Positions 9,608 to 18,439 are shown, counted from the stretch's first letter. The stretch is 64,000 nucleotides of DNA from Kineosporia rhizophila (GCF_021277265.1 NZ_JAJSOH010000014.1:124001-188000), one strand, 5' to 3'. The notes: generated by a model from the letters alone, not told the origin. Made by a program: numbers and translations.

Positions 9608-9648
9608 GGTCACAGCACGGTCCGCCCGGTTGTGACCCGGGTGTGACC
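9608..9648. promoter_or_regulatory. TGTGACC boxes, probable OmpR-type response regulator site
   Basis: TGTGACC occurs at 9631-9637 and 9642-9648, an exact direct repeat with an 11-base period, and once inverted (GGTCACA) at 9608-9614. Direct repeats one helical turn apart are typical binding sites of OmpR/PhoP-family dimers. The site lies between the lipoprotein/MacB operon and the response regulator gene, so it could control both. This is inference from spacing and position. Confidence 0.6.
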
Positions 9649-9732
9649 GGAACCCTGCGATCGTCGTCGGGATTCGGGGGCCTCTGTCATCCTGGGAAGG
9701 TCCGTGCGTGGGGGAGGGACAAGGGGGACGCT

Positions 9733-10386
9733 GTGCGTGTGCTCGTCGTCGAGGACCAGGCCGAGCTGGCCAATTCGGTGGCCCGGGTGCTGCGCCGCGA
9801 GGGGATGGCGGTGGATGTCAGCCTGAACGGGCAGGAGGCGCTGGAGCGCACCGTCGAGGTGGAGTACGACGTGGTGGTGCTCGACCGCGACCTGCCGCTG
9901 GTGCACGGTGACGAGGTGTGCCGCACGCTGATCGCCCGGGAGCAGGCCACGCGGGTGCTCATGCTGACCGCCTCGGCCACCATCGACGACCGGGTCGACG
10001 GCCTGAGCCTGGGCGCCGACGACTACCTGCCCAAGCCCTTCGCCTACGCCGAGCTGATCGCCCGGGTGCGCGCCCTGGGCCGGCGTACCCAGCCCGCGCT
10101 GCCGCCCGTGCTGGTGCACGACGACGTGCGGCTCGACTCGGGCCGGCGCACCGCCACCCGGGCCGGCAGCCGGCTGCCGCTCAGCCCGAAGGAGTTCGCG
10201 GTGCTGGAGTTCCTGCTCGCGGCCCAGGGCCGGGTGGTCTCGGCCGAGGAACTGCTCGAGCGGGTCTGGGACGAGGCCGCCGACCCGTTCACCACCACGG
10301 TCAAGTCCACGGTCAACCGGTTGCGCACCAAACTCGGCAGCCCGCCGCTGATCGAGACCGTGCCGCACGGCGGGTACCGGATCTGA
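9733..10386 (+). CDS. OmpR/PhoP-family response regulator
   Basis: A 217-residue response regulator. The receiver domain (about 1-115) has the acidic pair in VVEDQ, the phospho-acceptor aspartate in VVVLDRDLPL, T in MLTAS and the lysine in PKPF. The winged-helix DNA-binding domain follows (SPKEFAVLEFLLAAQGRVVS ... VNRLRTKL ... VPHGGYRI). GTG 9733 is chosen because AAGGGGGA lies 5 bases upstream and the fold begins there; the frame is open to 9643 but that stretch is promoter. The kinase gene follows after 2 bases. It is the likely regulator of the divergent efflux operon and of itself. Confidence 0.93.
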   Translation: MRVLVVEDQAELANSVARVLRREGMAVDVSLNGQEALERTVEVEYDVVVLDRDLPLVHGDEVCRTLIAREQATRVLMLTASATIDDRVDGLSLGADDYLPKPFAYAELIARVRALGRRTQPALPPVLVHDDVRLDSGRRTATRAGSRLPLSPKEFAVLEFLLAAQGRVVSAEELLERVWDEAADPFTTTVKSTVNRLRTKLGSPPLIETVPHGGYRI

Positions 10387-10388
10387 TC

Positions 10389-11723
10389 ATGAGCCAGTTC
10401 AGGAACCGGCTGCGAAGTCTGGCCCGGCGGCGTCCCAGCCGTATCCGCCTGCGGCTGACCCTGCTCTACGGCGGGCTCTTCGCCGTTCTCGGGGTCGCGC
10501 TGCTGGTGATCACCTACGTCCTGGTCAGCAATGCGCCCACAGAGCAGTACATCTCGACCAGTGCGGCCCGGGTCCCGATCCCCGAAGGCGGTGAGGCCCC
10601 CGCGCCCAGCGCCTCTGAGATGCCCGGTCCCGAAGCTCTGCCGCCCGGCCGGTTACCGGATGCGCTGGAGCACCAGCGGGCCGACTGGATGCACTCGCTG
10701 CTGGTGCGCTCGGCCGTGGCGCTGAGCATCATGGTGGTGCTCTCGCTGGTGCTGGGCTGGCTGCTGGCCGGCCGGATCCTGCGCCCGATCCGCTCGATGA
10801 CGTCGGTGATCCAGCGGATTTCGGCCTCCAACGTGCACGAGCGCCTGGCCTCCACCGGTCCGCGCGACGAGATCCGCGACCTCTCCGACACCGTAGACGG
10901 TCTGCTGATGCGGCTGGAGACGGCGCTGCAGGCGCACAAACGCTTCGTCGCCAATGCTGCGCACGAGATGCGCACCCCGCTCACCCTCGAACACGCGCTG
11001 CTCGAAGAGACGCTGATCGATCACGAGGCCGGGCTGGAGGCGTACCGGGCCACGTTCCAGCAGGTGCTGCAGATCAGCCGGCAGCAGGGCCAGTTGCTGG
11101 AGTCGCTGCTCACCCTGGCCGGCAGCGAGCGCGGGCTCGACCGGCGCGATCCGGTCGACCTGGCCCAGGTCTGCGAACAGGTGCTGGCCACCTACCGTTC
11201 CGGGTTCGAGCGCCGGGGGTTGGAGGTGCGTGCCGACATCGCCCCGGCCGTCACCACCGGGCACGCCGGCCTGCTCGAATGCCTGGCGGTGAACCTGGTG
11301 GACAACGCGATGAGCTACAACCAGCCCGGCGGCTGGGTCAGCGTGGCCACCTCCAGCGCCCCGGCCGACCAGGGCCACACCGAGTCGGCCGACAGTGCGA
11401 TCGGCATCGGCACCGGCACCGTCGGCGCAGCGGGCCGGGCGGTCCTGCGCGTGGCCAACTCCGGTCCGCCCGTCCCGGCCGACCAGGTGGACCGGCTGTT
11501 CGAACCCTTCCACCGGCTCAACCGTTCCGACACCGGCCAGGGCGGCCACCACGGCCTGGGCCTGTCCATCATCTCGGCCATCGTCAGCGCCCACGGCGGC
11601 CGGGTGCGCGCCGAGGCCCGGCCCGAAGGTGGCCTGCTGGTGGAGGTCTCGCTCGAGGCCGCTAATCCGCCCGCCGCACAACCGCGCGCCGCGCCCGGGC
11701 AACGGGCACCGGCGGGCGCGTAG
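10389..11723 (+). CDS. Sensor histidine kinase, partner of the upstream regulator
   Basis: A 444-residue membrane kinase: helix 1 at about 24-44, an extracytoplasmic loop of about 60 residues rich in Pro/Glu/Ala, helix 2 at about 110-130, a HAMP linker, the HisKA motif with the phospho-histidine in NAAHEMRTPLTL, and a HATPase_c domain with N-box LVDNAMSYN and G-boxes (HHGLGLSII). The short sensor loop suggests detection of something at or in the membrane, as in antibiotic-sensing kinases next to MacB/Bce-type exporters. Its 3' end abuts the foldback element at 11731. Confidence 0.93.
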   Translation: MSQFRNRLRSLARRRPSRIRLRLTLLYGGLFAVLGVALLVITYVLVSNAPTEQYISTSAARVPIPEGGEAPAPSASEMPGPEALPPGRLPDALEHQRADWMHSLLVRSAVALSIMVVLSLVLGWLLAGRILRPIRSMTSVIQRISASNVHERLASTGPRDEIRDLSDTVDGLLMRLETALQAHKRFVANAAHEMRTPLTLEHALLEETLIDHEAGLEAYRATFQQVLQISRQQGQLLESLLTLAGSERGLDRRDPVDLAQVCEQVLATYRSGFERRGLEVRADIAPAVTTGHAGLLECLAVNLVDNAMSYNQPGGWVSVATSSAPADQGHTESADSAIGIGTGTVGAAGRAVLRVANSGPPVPADQVDRLFEPFHRLNRSDTGQGGHHGLGLSIISAIVSAHGGRVRAEARPEGGLLVEVSLEAANPPAAQPRAAPGQRAPAGA

Positions 11724-11730
11724 CGTGCCT

Positions 11731-11895
11731 AGGGCCTGTCCTGTGGATCAGCGCCGTAGCGAGGAGGTGCCCGGTGACGGCCTGGGCGTGCCCGGTGGGC
11801 GCCCTCGTAGTGGTTCTACGTGGGCGCCCGCCGGGTGCGTCCAGGCTGCCCACCGGGTGCCCCGCAGTAGGCGAGTGATCCGCAGGACAGGACCT
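11731..11895. mobile_element. 165-bp foldback (MITE-like) element
   Basis: Outer 20-base arms 11731-11750 and 11876-11895 are inverted repeats with 18 of 20 matches (core CCTGTCCTG). Most of the interior is also self-complementary: 11787-11810 pairs with 11816-11838 around a TGGTT loop, and further segments pair outside it. No ORF is present. It sits between two convergent genes. The size, terminal inverted repeats and lack of coding suggest a non-autonomous element, but no clear target duplication is visible. A very long terminator or processed RNA hairpin is the alternative. Confidence 0.5.
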
Positions 11896-11900
11896 GGAGG

Positions 11901-12872
11901 TCAGGAACGGCGGAGCTTGCCGATCACGGCCTTGTACTTGGCCGCGGCCTTGCGGTTCTTGGTGGCCGAGATGGCGCACCCGCAGTAGGCCGAGCTCTCG
12001 TTGAACACCGACACGAACCGGATCGAGCCCGGGTCGGACTTCTGCCTCTGCGCCAGCCACGTGTAGGTCGCGTCGAAGAACCGGGGGTTGTCGCCGCCCG
12101 AGGCGCCGGCCTGGCCGGTGCCCGACGAGACGCTGAACTCGGCCAGGGCGAAGGGCAGGCCGCGGTCACGGGCGAAGTCGTACCAGTAGTTCCAGCCGTA
12201 CTTCTTGGTGAAGTGACTGTCGATGTTGGCCTTGCTGGTGAAGGGCGCCCACCAGTCGTAGGCGTCCAGGGCGATGATGTCGACCTTGCCCTTCACGTAC
12301 AGGCTCTCGACCTTGGCCACGGTGCCGTTCTGGGCCGGCCCCTCGTTCGGGTTGAACACGATCTGCAGCCGGGGAGCGGTGGAACGCAGCAGCGTCACGG
12401 CCCGGGAGAACTGCTTACGCCACTTCTGGGCATTCGTGGCGTGCGAGAAGCAGCAGTTCATCTCCCAGCCCAGGCGCACCAGGCCGTCCGGGTCGACTGC
12501 GGCGATCTTGCGGCCCAGGTCCTTCCAGTTCTGGTCGGTGCCGGCCCGGCCGTCGTCGGTCCACAGCGGCACCGACAGGATGAAGTCGTCGCGCCGGGCC
12601 CGGAACGACGACGGGACGGAGCCGGCCCACCAGTCGTTCAGTTGCTCGTTCCAGTTGGTGCGGGTGGTGTAGGCGGTGATGTTGTCCACCGGGGCGCCCC
12701 GCCACCGGGCGAACGACTGCGCCTGGGCGGCCGAGTGCTCGAAGAACCCGCCGTCGCTCCACGGCATCCCCGACGCGTACTTCGGGCTCGCGGCCTGCGC
12801 CGGGGTGATGCCGGCGGCGACGAGGGCCACCGTGGCCACGGCGGCGGCCATGAACCGGCGGGCGCGTCTCAT
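11901..12872 (-). CDS. Secreted GH26-like glycoside hydrolase
   Basis: A 323-residue exported protein: signal peptide to about residue 27 (TPAQA/AS), then one catalytic-like domain. Probable acid/base glutamate in LVRLGWEMN (E137) and nucleophile in FALAEFS (E245), with VFNPNEG between, as in the GH26 mannanase/glucanase superfamily. Two cysteine pairs (NCCFS, YCGCA) are shared with the paralogue at 54755-55942. AGGAGAC lies just before ATG 12872. Substrate unknown; a beta-mannan or beta-glucan is plausible from family. It is monocistronic, ending next to the foldback element. Confidence 0.8.
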   Translation of the reverse strand: MRRARRFMAAAVATVALVAAGITPAQAASPKYASGMPWSDGGFFEHSAAQAQSFARWRGAPVDNITAYTTRTNWNEQLNDWWAGSVPSSFRARRDDFILSVPLWTDDGRAGTDQNWKDLGRKIAAVDPDGLVRLGWEMNCCFSHATNAQKWRKQFSRAVTLLRSTAPRLQIVFNPNEGPAQNGTVAKVESLYVKGKVDIIALDAYDWWAPFTSKANIDSHFTKKYGWNYWYDFARDRGLPFALAEFSVSSGTGQAGASGGDNPRFFDATYTWLAQRQKSDPGSIRFVSVFNESSAYCGCAISATKNRKAAAKYKAVIGKLRRS

Positions 12873-12987
12873 CAGGTCTCCTGTCTTGGGCTGCTTCAGA
12901 CCAGTTCGGAGAGACTTCCGCCCAACTCGCGCGTAGCTGAGGCGAGTTCACCCAAATGCGCCGACCACAAACGTCCTTGGTTGGTTT

Positions 12988-13725
12988 TCAGGAAGGTATG
13001 TGCGAGTTGGTGACGAGGTTCGGGAGCTCGACCCGGCCCACCTCTTTGCCGGCGCTGTCGTAGCCCACCAGTTCCGGCGGATCGACCTTCTCGTCGGCCT
13101 GGTACCAGAAGGCGAAGTTCGCCCCCGCGGCTATCGCCTCGCGCACGCTGCCGTCCTTGAACTGCAGTTCGGCCCGCACCGCGTCTCCGGCCGCCGAGAC
13201 CATGGTGTGGATGCCGCCGTCGCTGCCGCCGCCCAGGTTGCCGAAGCTGCTCATGGCCTGCTGCTCGGCCGTGGGACAGGCGGAGGTGGTCCAGCTCGGC
13301 GTGGTGTCGGCCGGCCGGTCGAGGGGCCCGGCCTTCTCGAAGACGGTTGCGTAGCAGATCGTTCCGTCGGCTCCGGTGGCCTGCCAGACGCTCAGCACGG
13401 TGCCCGGTTCGGGCCCCGGACCCTGGGCGATGCGGCGAGCGTTCAGTTCGTTCACCGCCCCGTCGGTGTGGTCGCTCCAGAAGCTGAGCTGCTCGGCCAG
13501 CGGGCCGGAGATCAGCCCCTGAGCGGTAGCGACCCCGACGCCGGTGGGGATCAGCACCGCCGCCAGCGCACCGGCCAGGATCAGGCGGCCGCGCCGTCGA
13601 GGCGGCTTGGTGGCCGACCTGGCTTCCAGGATGCGCTCGAAGGCGGCGTTGCGTGCGGGAGTGGGCCAGAGCTCGTCCACGCTGGTTCGAGGCCGGAGCT
13701 TCTCCAGCTGGGTCTGCTCGTTCAT
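12988..13725 (-). CDS. Membrane protein, probable anti-sigma partner
   Basis: A 245-residue single-pass protein: a cytoplasmic N-terminus of about 47 residues, a helix at about 48-68 (LILAGALAAVLIPTGVGVATA) and a 175-residue outer domain. Its ATG overlaps the stop of the ECF sigma gene (13722-13725). That position and topology are typical of a membrane regulator of the sigma factor. The cytoplasmic part is short and has no zinc anti-sigma motif (HxxxCxxC), so the anti-sigma role is inferred from context only. No known outer-domain family is recognised. Confidence 0.65.
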   Translation of the reverse strand: MNEQTQLEKLRPRTSVDELWPTPARNAAFERILEARSATKPPRRRGRLILAGALAAVLIPTGVGVATAQGLISGPLAEQLSFWSDHTDGAVNELNARRIAQGPGPEPGTVLSVWQATGADGTICYATVFEKAGPLDRPADTTPSWTTSACPTAEQQAMSSFGNLGGGSDGGIHTMVSAAGDAVRAELQFKDGSVREAIAAGANFAFWYQADEKVDPPELVGYDSAGKEVGRVELPNLVTNSHIPS

Positions 13726-14324
13726 TCGATGCCTCCTAGAGACGGGGACGGGCGGGGTTCGAGGGTTTCCCGGCCCTGACGAAGCCGGCTCCGCGCTCGG
13801 AACAGGCGGGTGTGGAAAGCGGGTACCGAACAGCCGGCCACCGCGGCGGCCTGCCGGGGCGACAGGCCGTCCCAGGCCGTCAGCAGCAGCGCTTCCCGTT
13901 CGGGAGCGGTCATCGCCGCCAGGATCTGCAGCATTGCCTCGCGCTCACCGGCCAGGACCTCGGCGGCCGGCGCGGGCTCGGCCACCGTGCGCAGGCGCTG
14001 CAGCTCATCGGCCACGCGGCCCTGCCGGTCGCGGGACCGGTGCTGGTTGGAGATCACGTTGCGGGCCACCACGAGCAGCCACGGCAACGGTTCGGCCGGC
14101 ACCGAGTCCAGCCGCCGCCAGGCCACCAGGAACACCTCCGACACCACGTCCTGGGCGACGTCGGGGTCGGTGTGGCGCAGCGCGTAGGCCATCACCCGAG
14201 GGCCCCAGCGCAGCCAGAGCGCCTCGAACCGGTCGTCCGGCGACGGGGTTGATGTCTGTCTCACATTAGGTAATGTCCGGCCGGGGGTCAGGCTTACGCC
14301 AGGTTCTGGCACCCTTCCGGTCAT
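13722..14324 (-). CDS. ECF-type RNA polymerase sigma factor
   Basis: A sigma-70 family protein of 200 residues with only regions 2 and 4. Region 2 is DRFEALWLRWGPRVMAYALR followed by DVVSEVFLVAWRRLD. Region 4 has the helix-turn-helix LSPRQAAAVAGCSVPAFHTRLFRARSRL. The ATG at 14324 has AGAGGGG close upstream, but leaves only 24 bases to the divergent gene at 14349. An in-frame GTG at 14264 would give 180 residues and still contain all of region 2. Probably controls its own operon and perhaps the divergent esterase. Confidence 0.88.
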   Translation of the reverse strand: MTGRVPEPGVSLTPGRTLPNVRQTSTPSPDDRFEALWLRWGPRVMAYALRHTDPDVAQDVVSEVFLVAWRRLDSVPAEPLPWLLVVARNVISNQHRSRDRQGRVADELQRLRTVAEPAPAAEVLAGEREAMLQILAAMTAPEREALLLTAWDGLSPRQAAAVAGCSVPAFHTRLFRARSRLRQGRETLEPRPSPSLGGIE

Positions 14325-14334
14325 TTCACCCCTC

Positions 14335-14349
14335 TAGCGTCCGGCCCCA
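14335..14349 (+). promoter_or_regulatory. TAGCGT -10 element for a leaderless transcript
   Basis: TAGCGT at 14335-14340 matches the actinobacterial TANNNT -10 and lies 8 bases before ATG 14349, which has no ribosome site. The same TAGCGT-N8-ATG geometry occurs at 62061-62075. No convincing -35 is seen. Confidence 0.45.
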
Positions 14350-15548
14350 TGCGAACAGTCCTGCGTAACGCCCTGGCCGGTACCGGTGTGCTGGCCCTCA
14401 CCCTGTCCCTCACCGCCACCGCGTCCCACGCCGACGGTCGCGGGGTCTCCAAGCCCACCCTCACCGGCTGGGCCTCACTGCCCGCCGGAACGTTCGTGCC
14501 GGGCAGCGAGCCCTCCGGAGCCAAGGTCACCGGAGACACCCACGGCTTCGCCACCCCCTTCGCCGACCAGCCCGTTCAGGGCTTCTCCGGGATCGCGGAC
14601 AACGGCGACGGCACCTTCGACGTGCTCTCCGACAACGGCTACGGCACCCAGGCCACCTCGGCCGACTTCCTGCTGCGCATCCACCGCCTCGCCCCGGCCT
14701 TCGCGAGCAACCAGGTCGACGTGCTCGGCGGCATCAACCTGACCGACCCCAATGGCAAGGTGCCGTGGAAGCTGACCCGCGACGACCGCGTCCTCACCGG
14801 GGCGGACTTCGACGTGGAGTCGATCCAGAAGATGGCCGACGGCTCCTACTGGATCGGCGAGGAGTTCGGGCCCTACCTGCTGCACTTCGACCGCGCCGGC
14901 CGGCTGCTGTCGGCCCCGGTCGCGCTCGACGGCGCGGTCTCGCCGGAGACCGCCACCCGCACCGGGGCCACCGCGACCCTGGCCAGCAGCAAGGGTTTCG
15001 AGGGCCTGGCCCAGTCACCCGACGGCAAGCGGCTGTACGCCCTGCTGGAGGGTACGGTCACCGGTGACCCGGCGGGCACGCTGCGCTTCAGCGAGTTCGA
15101 CCCGCGCAAGGGCGAGTACACCGGCAAGAAGTACATCTACAAGCTGGACGACGCCGCCCACGCCATCGGTGACGCGATCGCGGTGGACGGCAACCGCTTC
15201 CTGGTGATCGAGCGGGACGGCGGCCAGGGGGCGACCGCCAAGGTCAAGAAGATCTACCTGGCCGACAAGCGTGACCGGGACAAGGACGGCGCGCTCGACA
15301 AGACCCTGGTGGTCGACCTGATGAACGTGGCGAACCCGCAGGGCCTGGGCGGATTCGGCAAGACCTTCACCTTCCCGTTCCAGACCATCGAGGACGTGGT
15401 GATCCTCGACAACCACACCATCGGCGTGCTGAACGACAACAACTTCCCGTTCTCCACCGGCCGCAGCGCCACCGAGGCCGACAACAACGAGTGGATCACC
15501 GTGAAGCTGCCCAAGTCGCTGGACGTGGACCGGCGTCTGCTGCGCTGA
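14349..15548 (+). CDS. Secreted phytase-like esterase domain protein
   Basis: A 399-residue exported protein: signal peptide to about residue 29 (TASHADG), then a beta-propeller-like domain of the 'esterase-like activity of phytase' family (PF13449). Typical segments are QGFSGIADNGDGTFDVLSDNG near the start and FDVESIQKMADGSYWIGEEFGPYLL mid-protein. Acts outside the membrane, probably on phosphate or ester substrates; the real reaction is not known for most members. The start is likely leaderless. The gene is divergent from the ECF sigma operon and could be one of its targets. Confidence 0.82.
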   Translation: MRTVLRNALAGTGVLALTLSLTATASHADGRGVSKPTLTGWASLPAGTFVPGSEPSGAKVTGDTHGFATPFADQPVQGFSGIADNGDGTFDVLSDNGYGTQATSADFLLRIHRLAPAFASNQVDVLGGINLTDPNGKVPWKLTRDDRVLTGADFDVESIQKMADGSYWIGEEFGPYLLHFDRAGRLLSAPVALDGAVSPETATRTGATATLASSKGFEGLAQSPDGKRLYALLEGTVTGDPAGTLRFSEFDPRKGEYTGKKYIYKLDDAAHAIGDAIAVDGNRFLVIERDGGQGATAKVKKIYLADKRDRDKDGALDKTLVVDLMNVANPQGLGGFGKTFTFPFQTIEDVVILDNHTIGVLNDNNFPFSTGRSATEADNNEWITVKLPKSLDVDRRLLR

Positions 15549-15590
15549 TCCAGGGCTGACCTAGGCGTTTCTCCCGACTGGCTCAACCGG

Positions 15591-15632
15591 GCCCCGCCTC
15601 CGGCCGATGTCTGCTGGGTGTGGAGGCGGGGC
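15591..15632 (+). terminator. Hairpin after the phytase-like gene
   Basis: An 11-bp perfect stem (15591-15601 with 15622-15632) around a 20-base loop, 43 bases after the stop at 15548. No T-run follows, so termination is plausible but not certain. Confidence 0.5.
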
Positions 15633-15658
15633 GCACGTCATGACGCCGGTCTGGCCCG

Positions 15659-18439
15659 ATGATGGCCAGAGGGGGGCGCAGCTACCGGGGGATGCCCCTG
15701 TGGCTGGCTCTGGCTGCCATCACCCTGCCCCCGTTGATCGTGGCCGCGGTGATGGGCGGCCTGCTGGTCCGGCGGGCCCAGGCCGACGCTCAGGAAGCCG
15801 CCGAGGCGCAGGAGCTCGTCGCCTCGGTGAAGCTGCTCGACGCGGCCCGCCGTGCCTCCGACGCCGAGGTCCTGCCCACTCTGCTGCTGGACGTACTGGC
15901 CGAGAAGGACGCGGCCAGTGAGCTGGGTTTCCAGGCCACTCGGCGCGACCTGCTGAGCACCACCGAGCCCGCGGTGGTGCGGCAGCGCCGGGTAGCCACC
16001 GACCAGGCCCTCGAGGCCGTGCTCGACGCACCGCTGCCGCTGCAACTGCGGGGCGTGGTGATCGAGGCCCGTCAGACCCTGCTGGCCGCACGCCGGGCCG
16101 CCGACAACAGCAGCCAGGTGCTGGAGACCGTGGCCTCGGGCTACAGCCGCACCTCCGCCACCCTGGCCGCCGGTCAACGCTGGGCCACGGCCCAGGCGGT
16201 GGCCGCCGGACTGAGCAGCCACAGTGTCGCCGCGTTGCAGGATCTGACCCAGGTGGCCCAGCTCAGTGAGGCCGCGAGCCGGCAGCTGGGTCTGCTGTTC
16301 GCCGCGCGGGTGCTGCCGGGCGCACTGCGGGAGGAGGCCGAGCGCGGCTGGATGGCCGCGTGGGGCAAGTACACCGAGCTGGCCGACCAGGGCAACGAGC
16401 TGTCCAGCGCCCGGGTGCGGGAGGGCTACCAGCTGTTCCAGAGCACCCCCTCGGTGGCCGCCTTCTCCGACCTCCTGGCCCGTCAGGCGCTCGATCCGGG
16501 CACCGAGGTGGTGCGCACCGGGGCGCTGCCCGGGCTGGTCGACCGCAGTGGCACGCGGGACGACGCCGTGGCGGTGGTGCTGCAGGACGCGGTGGCCGAG
16601 GTCACCGACTCGGCCCAGGCCGACCGGGACGCCGCCCAGGCCCGCGAGCGCGCGGCGCTGGCCGGCTGCCTGGCCCTGGTGCTGCTGTCGCTGCTGATCG
16701 CCGGGCTGTTGTCGCGCTGGCTGACCCGCTCGATGAGCTCCCTGGCGGGCAGTGCCCAGCAGATCAGCCAGGGTCACCTGGTCGTTGCACAGGCCCAGGG
16801 CCCACGCGAGATGCGCACCGCCGCAGCTGCTCTGACCTCGGCCGTGGCCGGTCTGCGGCGTGTGCAGGAACAGGCCCGGGCAGTGGTCGACGGCGATCCG
16901 GAGGCGGCCCTGAGGCTACGGCCGTTGCCTGGACCGCTGGGGGAGGTGGTGCACGCCTCGATCGAGCAGATCGTCGACACCTTCCGGGCCCGCGAGGCCC
17001 TCCAGGAGGAGCTGGCCCACCAGGCCAACCACGATCCGCTGACCGGCCTGGCCAACCGGGCCCAGGTGCTGGAGCAGCTCACGGCCCTGCTCGGGGACGA
17101 CGAGCCGGAAACCCACACCGGCGTGCTGTTCATCGACCTCGACGGGTTCAAGGCGGTCAACGACACCCATGGGCACGCGGCCGGCGACCGGGTGCTGATC
17201 GAGGTGGCGCAGCGCCTTTCGGCCGGGCTGCGGCCCTCTGACGTGGTGGGCCGGTTCGGCGGTGACGAGTTCGTCGTGCTCCTGCCCAAGGTGCCGGGGA
17301 TCGCCCCGCTGGCCGAGCTCGCCCAGCGTCTGGTCGCCGCGGTCAGCTGGTCGGGGCCGCTCGACGGGGGCGCCGACGGCGACCGCGGCGCAGTGCGGAA
17401 CGTGCAGGTGGGCGCCAGTATCGGCGTTGCTCTCTCATCGCCCGACAGCACCGCCGACACCCTGCTGGCCGAGGCCGACCTGGCCGCCTACCGCGCCAAG
17501 CGGGCGGGTCGGGGCCGGGTCGAGGTCTTCGACGACCGGCTGCGCGCCGAGCTCTCGGAGCAGGCGGAGATGGAGGTCGCCCTGCGGGAGGGGCTGGAGG
17601 CGGGAGAGCTGCACCTGCACTACCAGCCGGTGGTGAACCTGCACACCGGCGTGGTGGTGGGTTTCGAGGCTCTGGCCCGCTGGGAGCGGCCCGGCGTCGG
17701 CCCGGTGCGCCCCGACATCTTCATCGCCGCCGCCGAGGCCTCGTCGCTGGTGTGCGACCTCGGACGCTGGGTGCTGCACGCGGCGCTGGCCCAGGTGACC
17801 CGCTGGAAGACGTTCGGCGAAGCCGGTTTCGGCACTGGAGAGGACGAGCCGACCATGGCCGTCAACATCTCTGGGCGGCACCTGAGCGACAACCGGATCC
17901 TGAACGACGTCTACGACGCGCTGAACGCGGCCGGGCTGCCCGCTTCGGTACTGGTTCTCGAGATCACCGAGACCGTGCTGACCACCGACCCGCAGGTGCG
18001 TGAGCACCTGCGGCAACTGCGGGCCAGCGGGGTGCAGGTCGCGATCGACGACTTCGGCACCGGATTCACTTCGGTGGCGGCGCTGGTCGACACGCCCGCC
18101 GACATTCTCAAGATCGACCGCAGCTTCGTCGACTCCGACGATCCCGGGCACCACCAGCTGGCGACCCTGATCACCCGCGCCGCACAGACCTTCTCGCTGC
18201 GAGTGATCGCGGAAGGTATCGAAACACCCGAACAACTGGCCCGGGTCATGGCCGACGGTTGCGAAGAGGCCCAGGGGTACCTCTTCTCCCGGCCCCTGCC
18301 GCCCGAAGCGGTAGGGAGGCTTCCGGCGTCTCTAGTGCCACAAACGTCCTCTGGTTCGCTCTTGAAAGATCTGCCTCGGCAGGCCGAGGCGCCGGAGAAC
18401 AGCGAACAGAGGACGAGTGTGCCTGGGGGTCCCGCATGA
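15659..18439 (+). CDS. NIT-like sensor, HAMP, GGDEF-EAL c-di-GMP protein
   Basis: A 926-residue membrane protein. Helix 1 is at about 13-36. The helical outer domain (about 40-325) resembles nitrate/nitrite-sensing NIT domains. Helix 2 is at about 330-352, then HAMP (RWLTRSMSSLAGSAQQIS). The diguanylate cyclase domain has intact GGDEF in GRFGGDEFVV and an I-site (RPSD, five residues upstream). The EAL domain keeps EALARW, NISG, EITET, DDFGTGF and KIDRSF, so both activities are possible. Start may be ATG 15659 or ATG 15692. The stop overlaps the start of a solute-binding lipoprotein gene (ATGA 18436-18439), suggesting the binding protein feeds its outer domain. Confidence 0.9.
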   Translation: MMARGGRSYRGMPLWLALAAITLPPLIVAAVMGGLLVRRAQADAQEAAEAQELVASVKLLDAARRASDAEVLPTLLLDVLAEKDAASELGFQATRRDLLSTTEPAVVRQRRVATDQALEAVLDAPLPLQLRGVVIEARQTLLAARRAADNSSQVLETVASGYSRTSATLAAGQRWATAQAVAAGLSSHSVAALQDLTQVAQLSEAASRQLGLLFAARVLPGALREEAERGWMAAWGKYTELADQGNELSSARVREGYQLFQSTPSVAAFSDLLARQALDPGTEVVRTGALPGLVDRSGTRDDAVAVVLQDAVAEVTDSAQADRDAAQARERAALAGCLALVLLSLLIAGLLSRWLTRSMSSLAGSAQQISQGHLVVAQAQGPREMRTAAAALTSAVAGLRRVQEQARAVVDGDPEAALRLRPLPGPLGEVVHASIEQIVDTFRAREALQEELAHQANHDPLTGLANRAQVLEQLTALLGDDEPETHTGVLFIDLDGFKAVNDTHGHAAGDRVLIEVAQRLSAGLRPSDVVGRFGGDEFVVLLPKVPGIAPLAELAQRLVAAVSWSGPLDGGADGDRGAVRNVQVGASIGVALSSPDSTADTLLAEADLAAYRAKRAGRGRVEVFDDRLRAELSEQAEMEVALREGLEAGELHLHYQPVVNLHTGVVVGFEALARWERPGVGPVRPDIFIAAAEASSLVCDLGRWVLHAALAQVTRWKTFGEAGFGTGEDEPTMAVNISGRHLSDNRILNDVYDALNAAGLPASVLVLEITETVLTTDPQVREHLRQLRASGVQVAIDDFGTGFTSVAALVDTPADILKIDRSFVDSDDPGHHQLATLITRAAQTFSLRVIAEGIETPEQLARVMADGCEEAQGYLFSRPLPPEAVGRLPASLVPQTSSGSLLKDLPRQAEAPENSEQRTSVPGGPA

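Noticed and set aside
11731-11895. Ordinary intrinsic terminator for the kinase gene
   Set aside because: 165 bases with separate outer and inner arms and no T-run is too long and complex for one.
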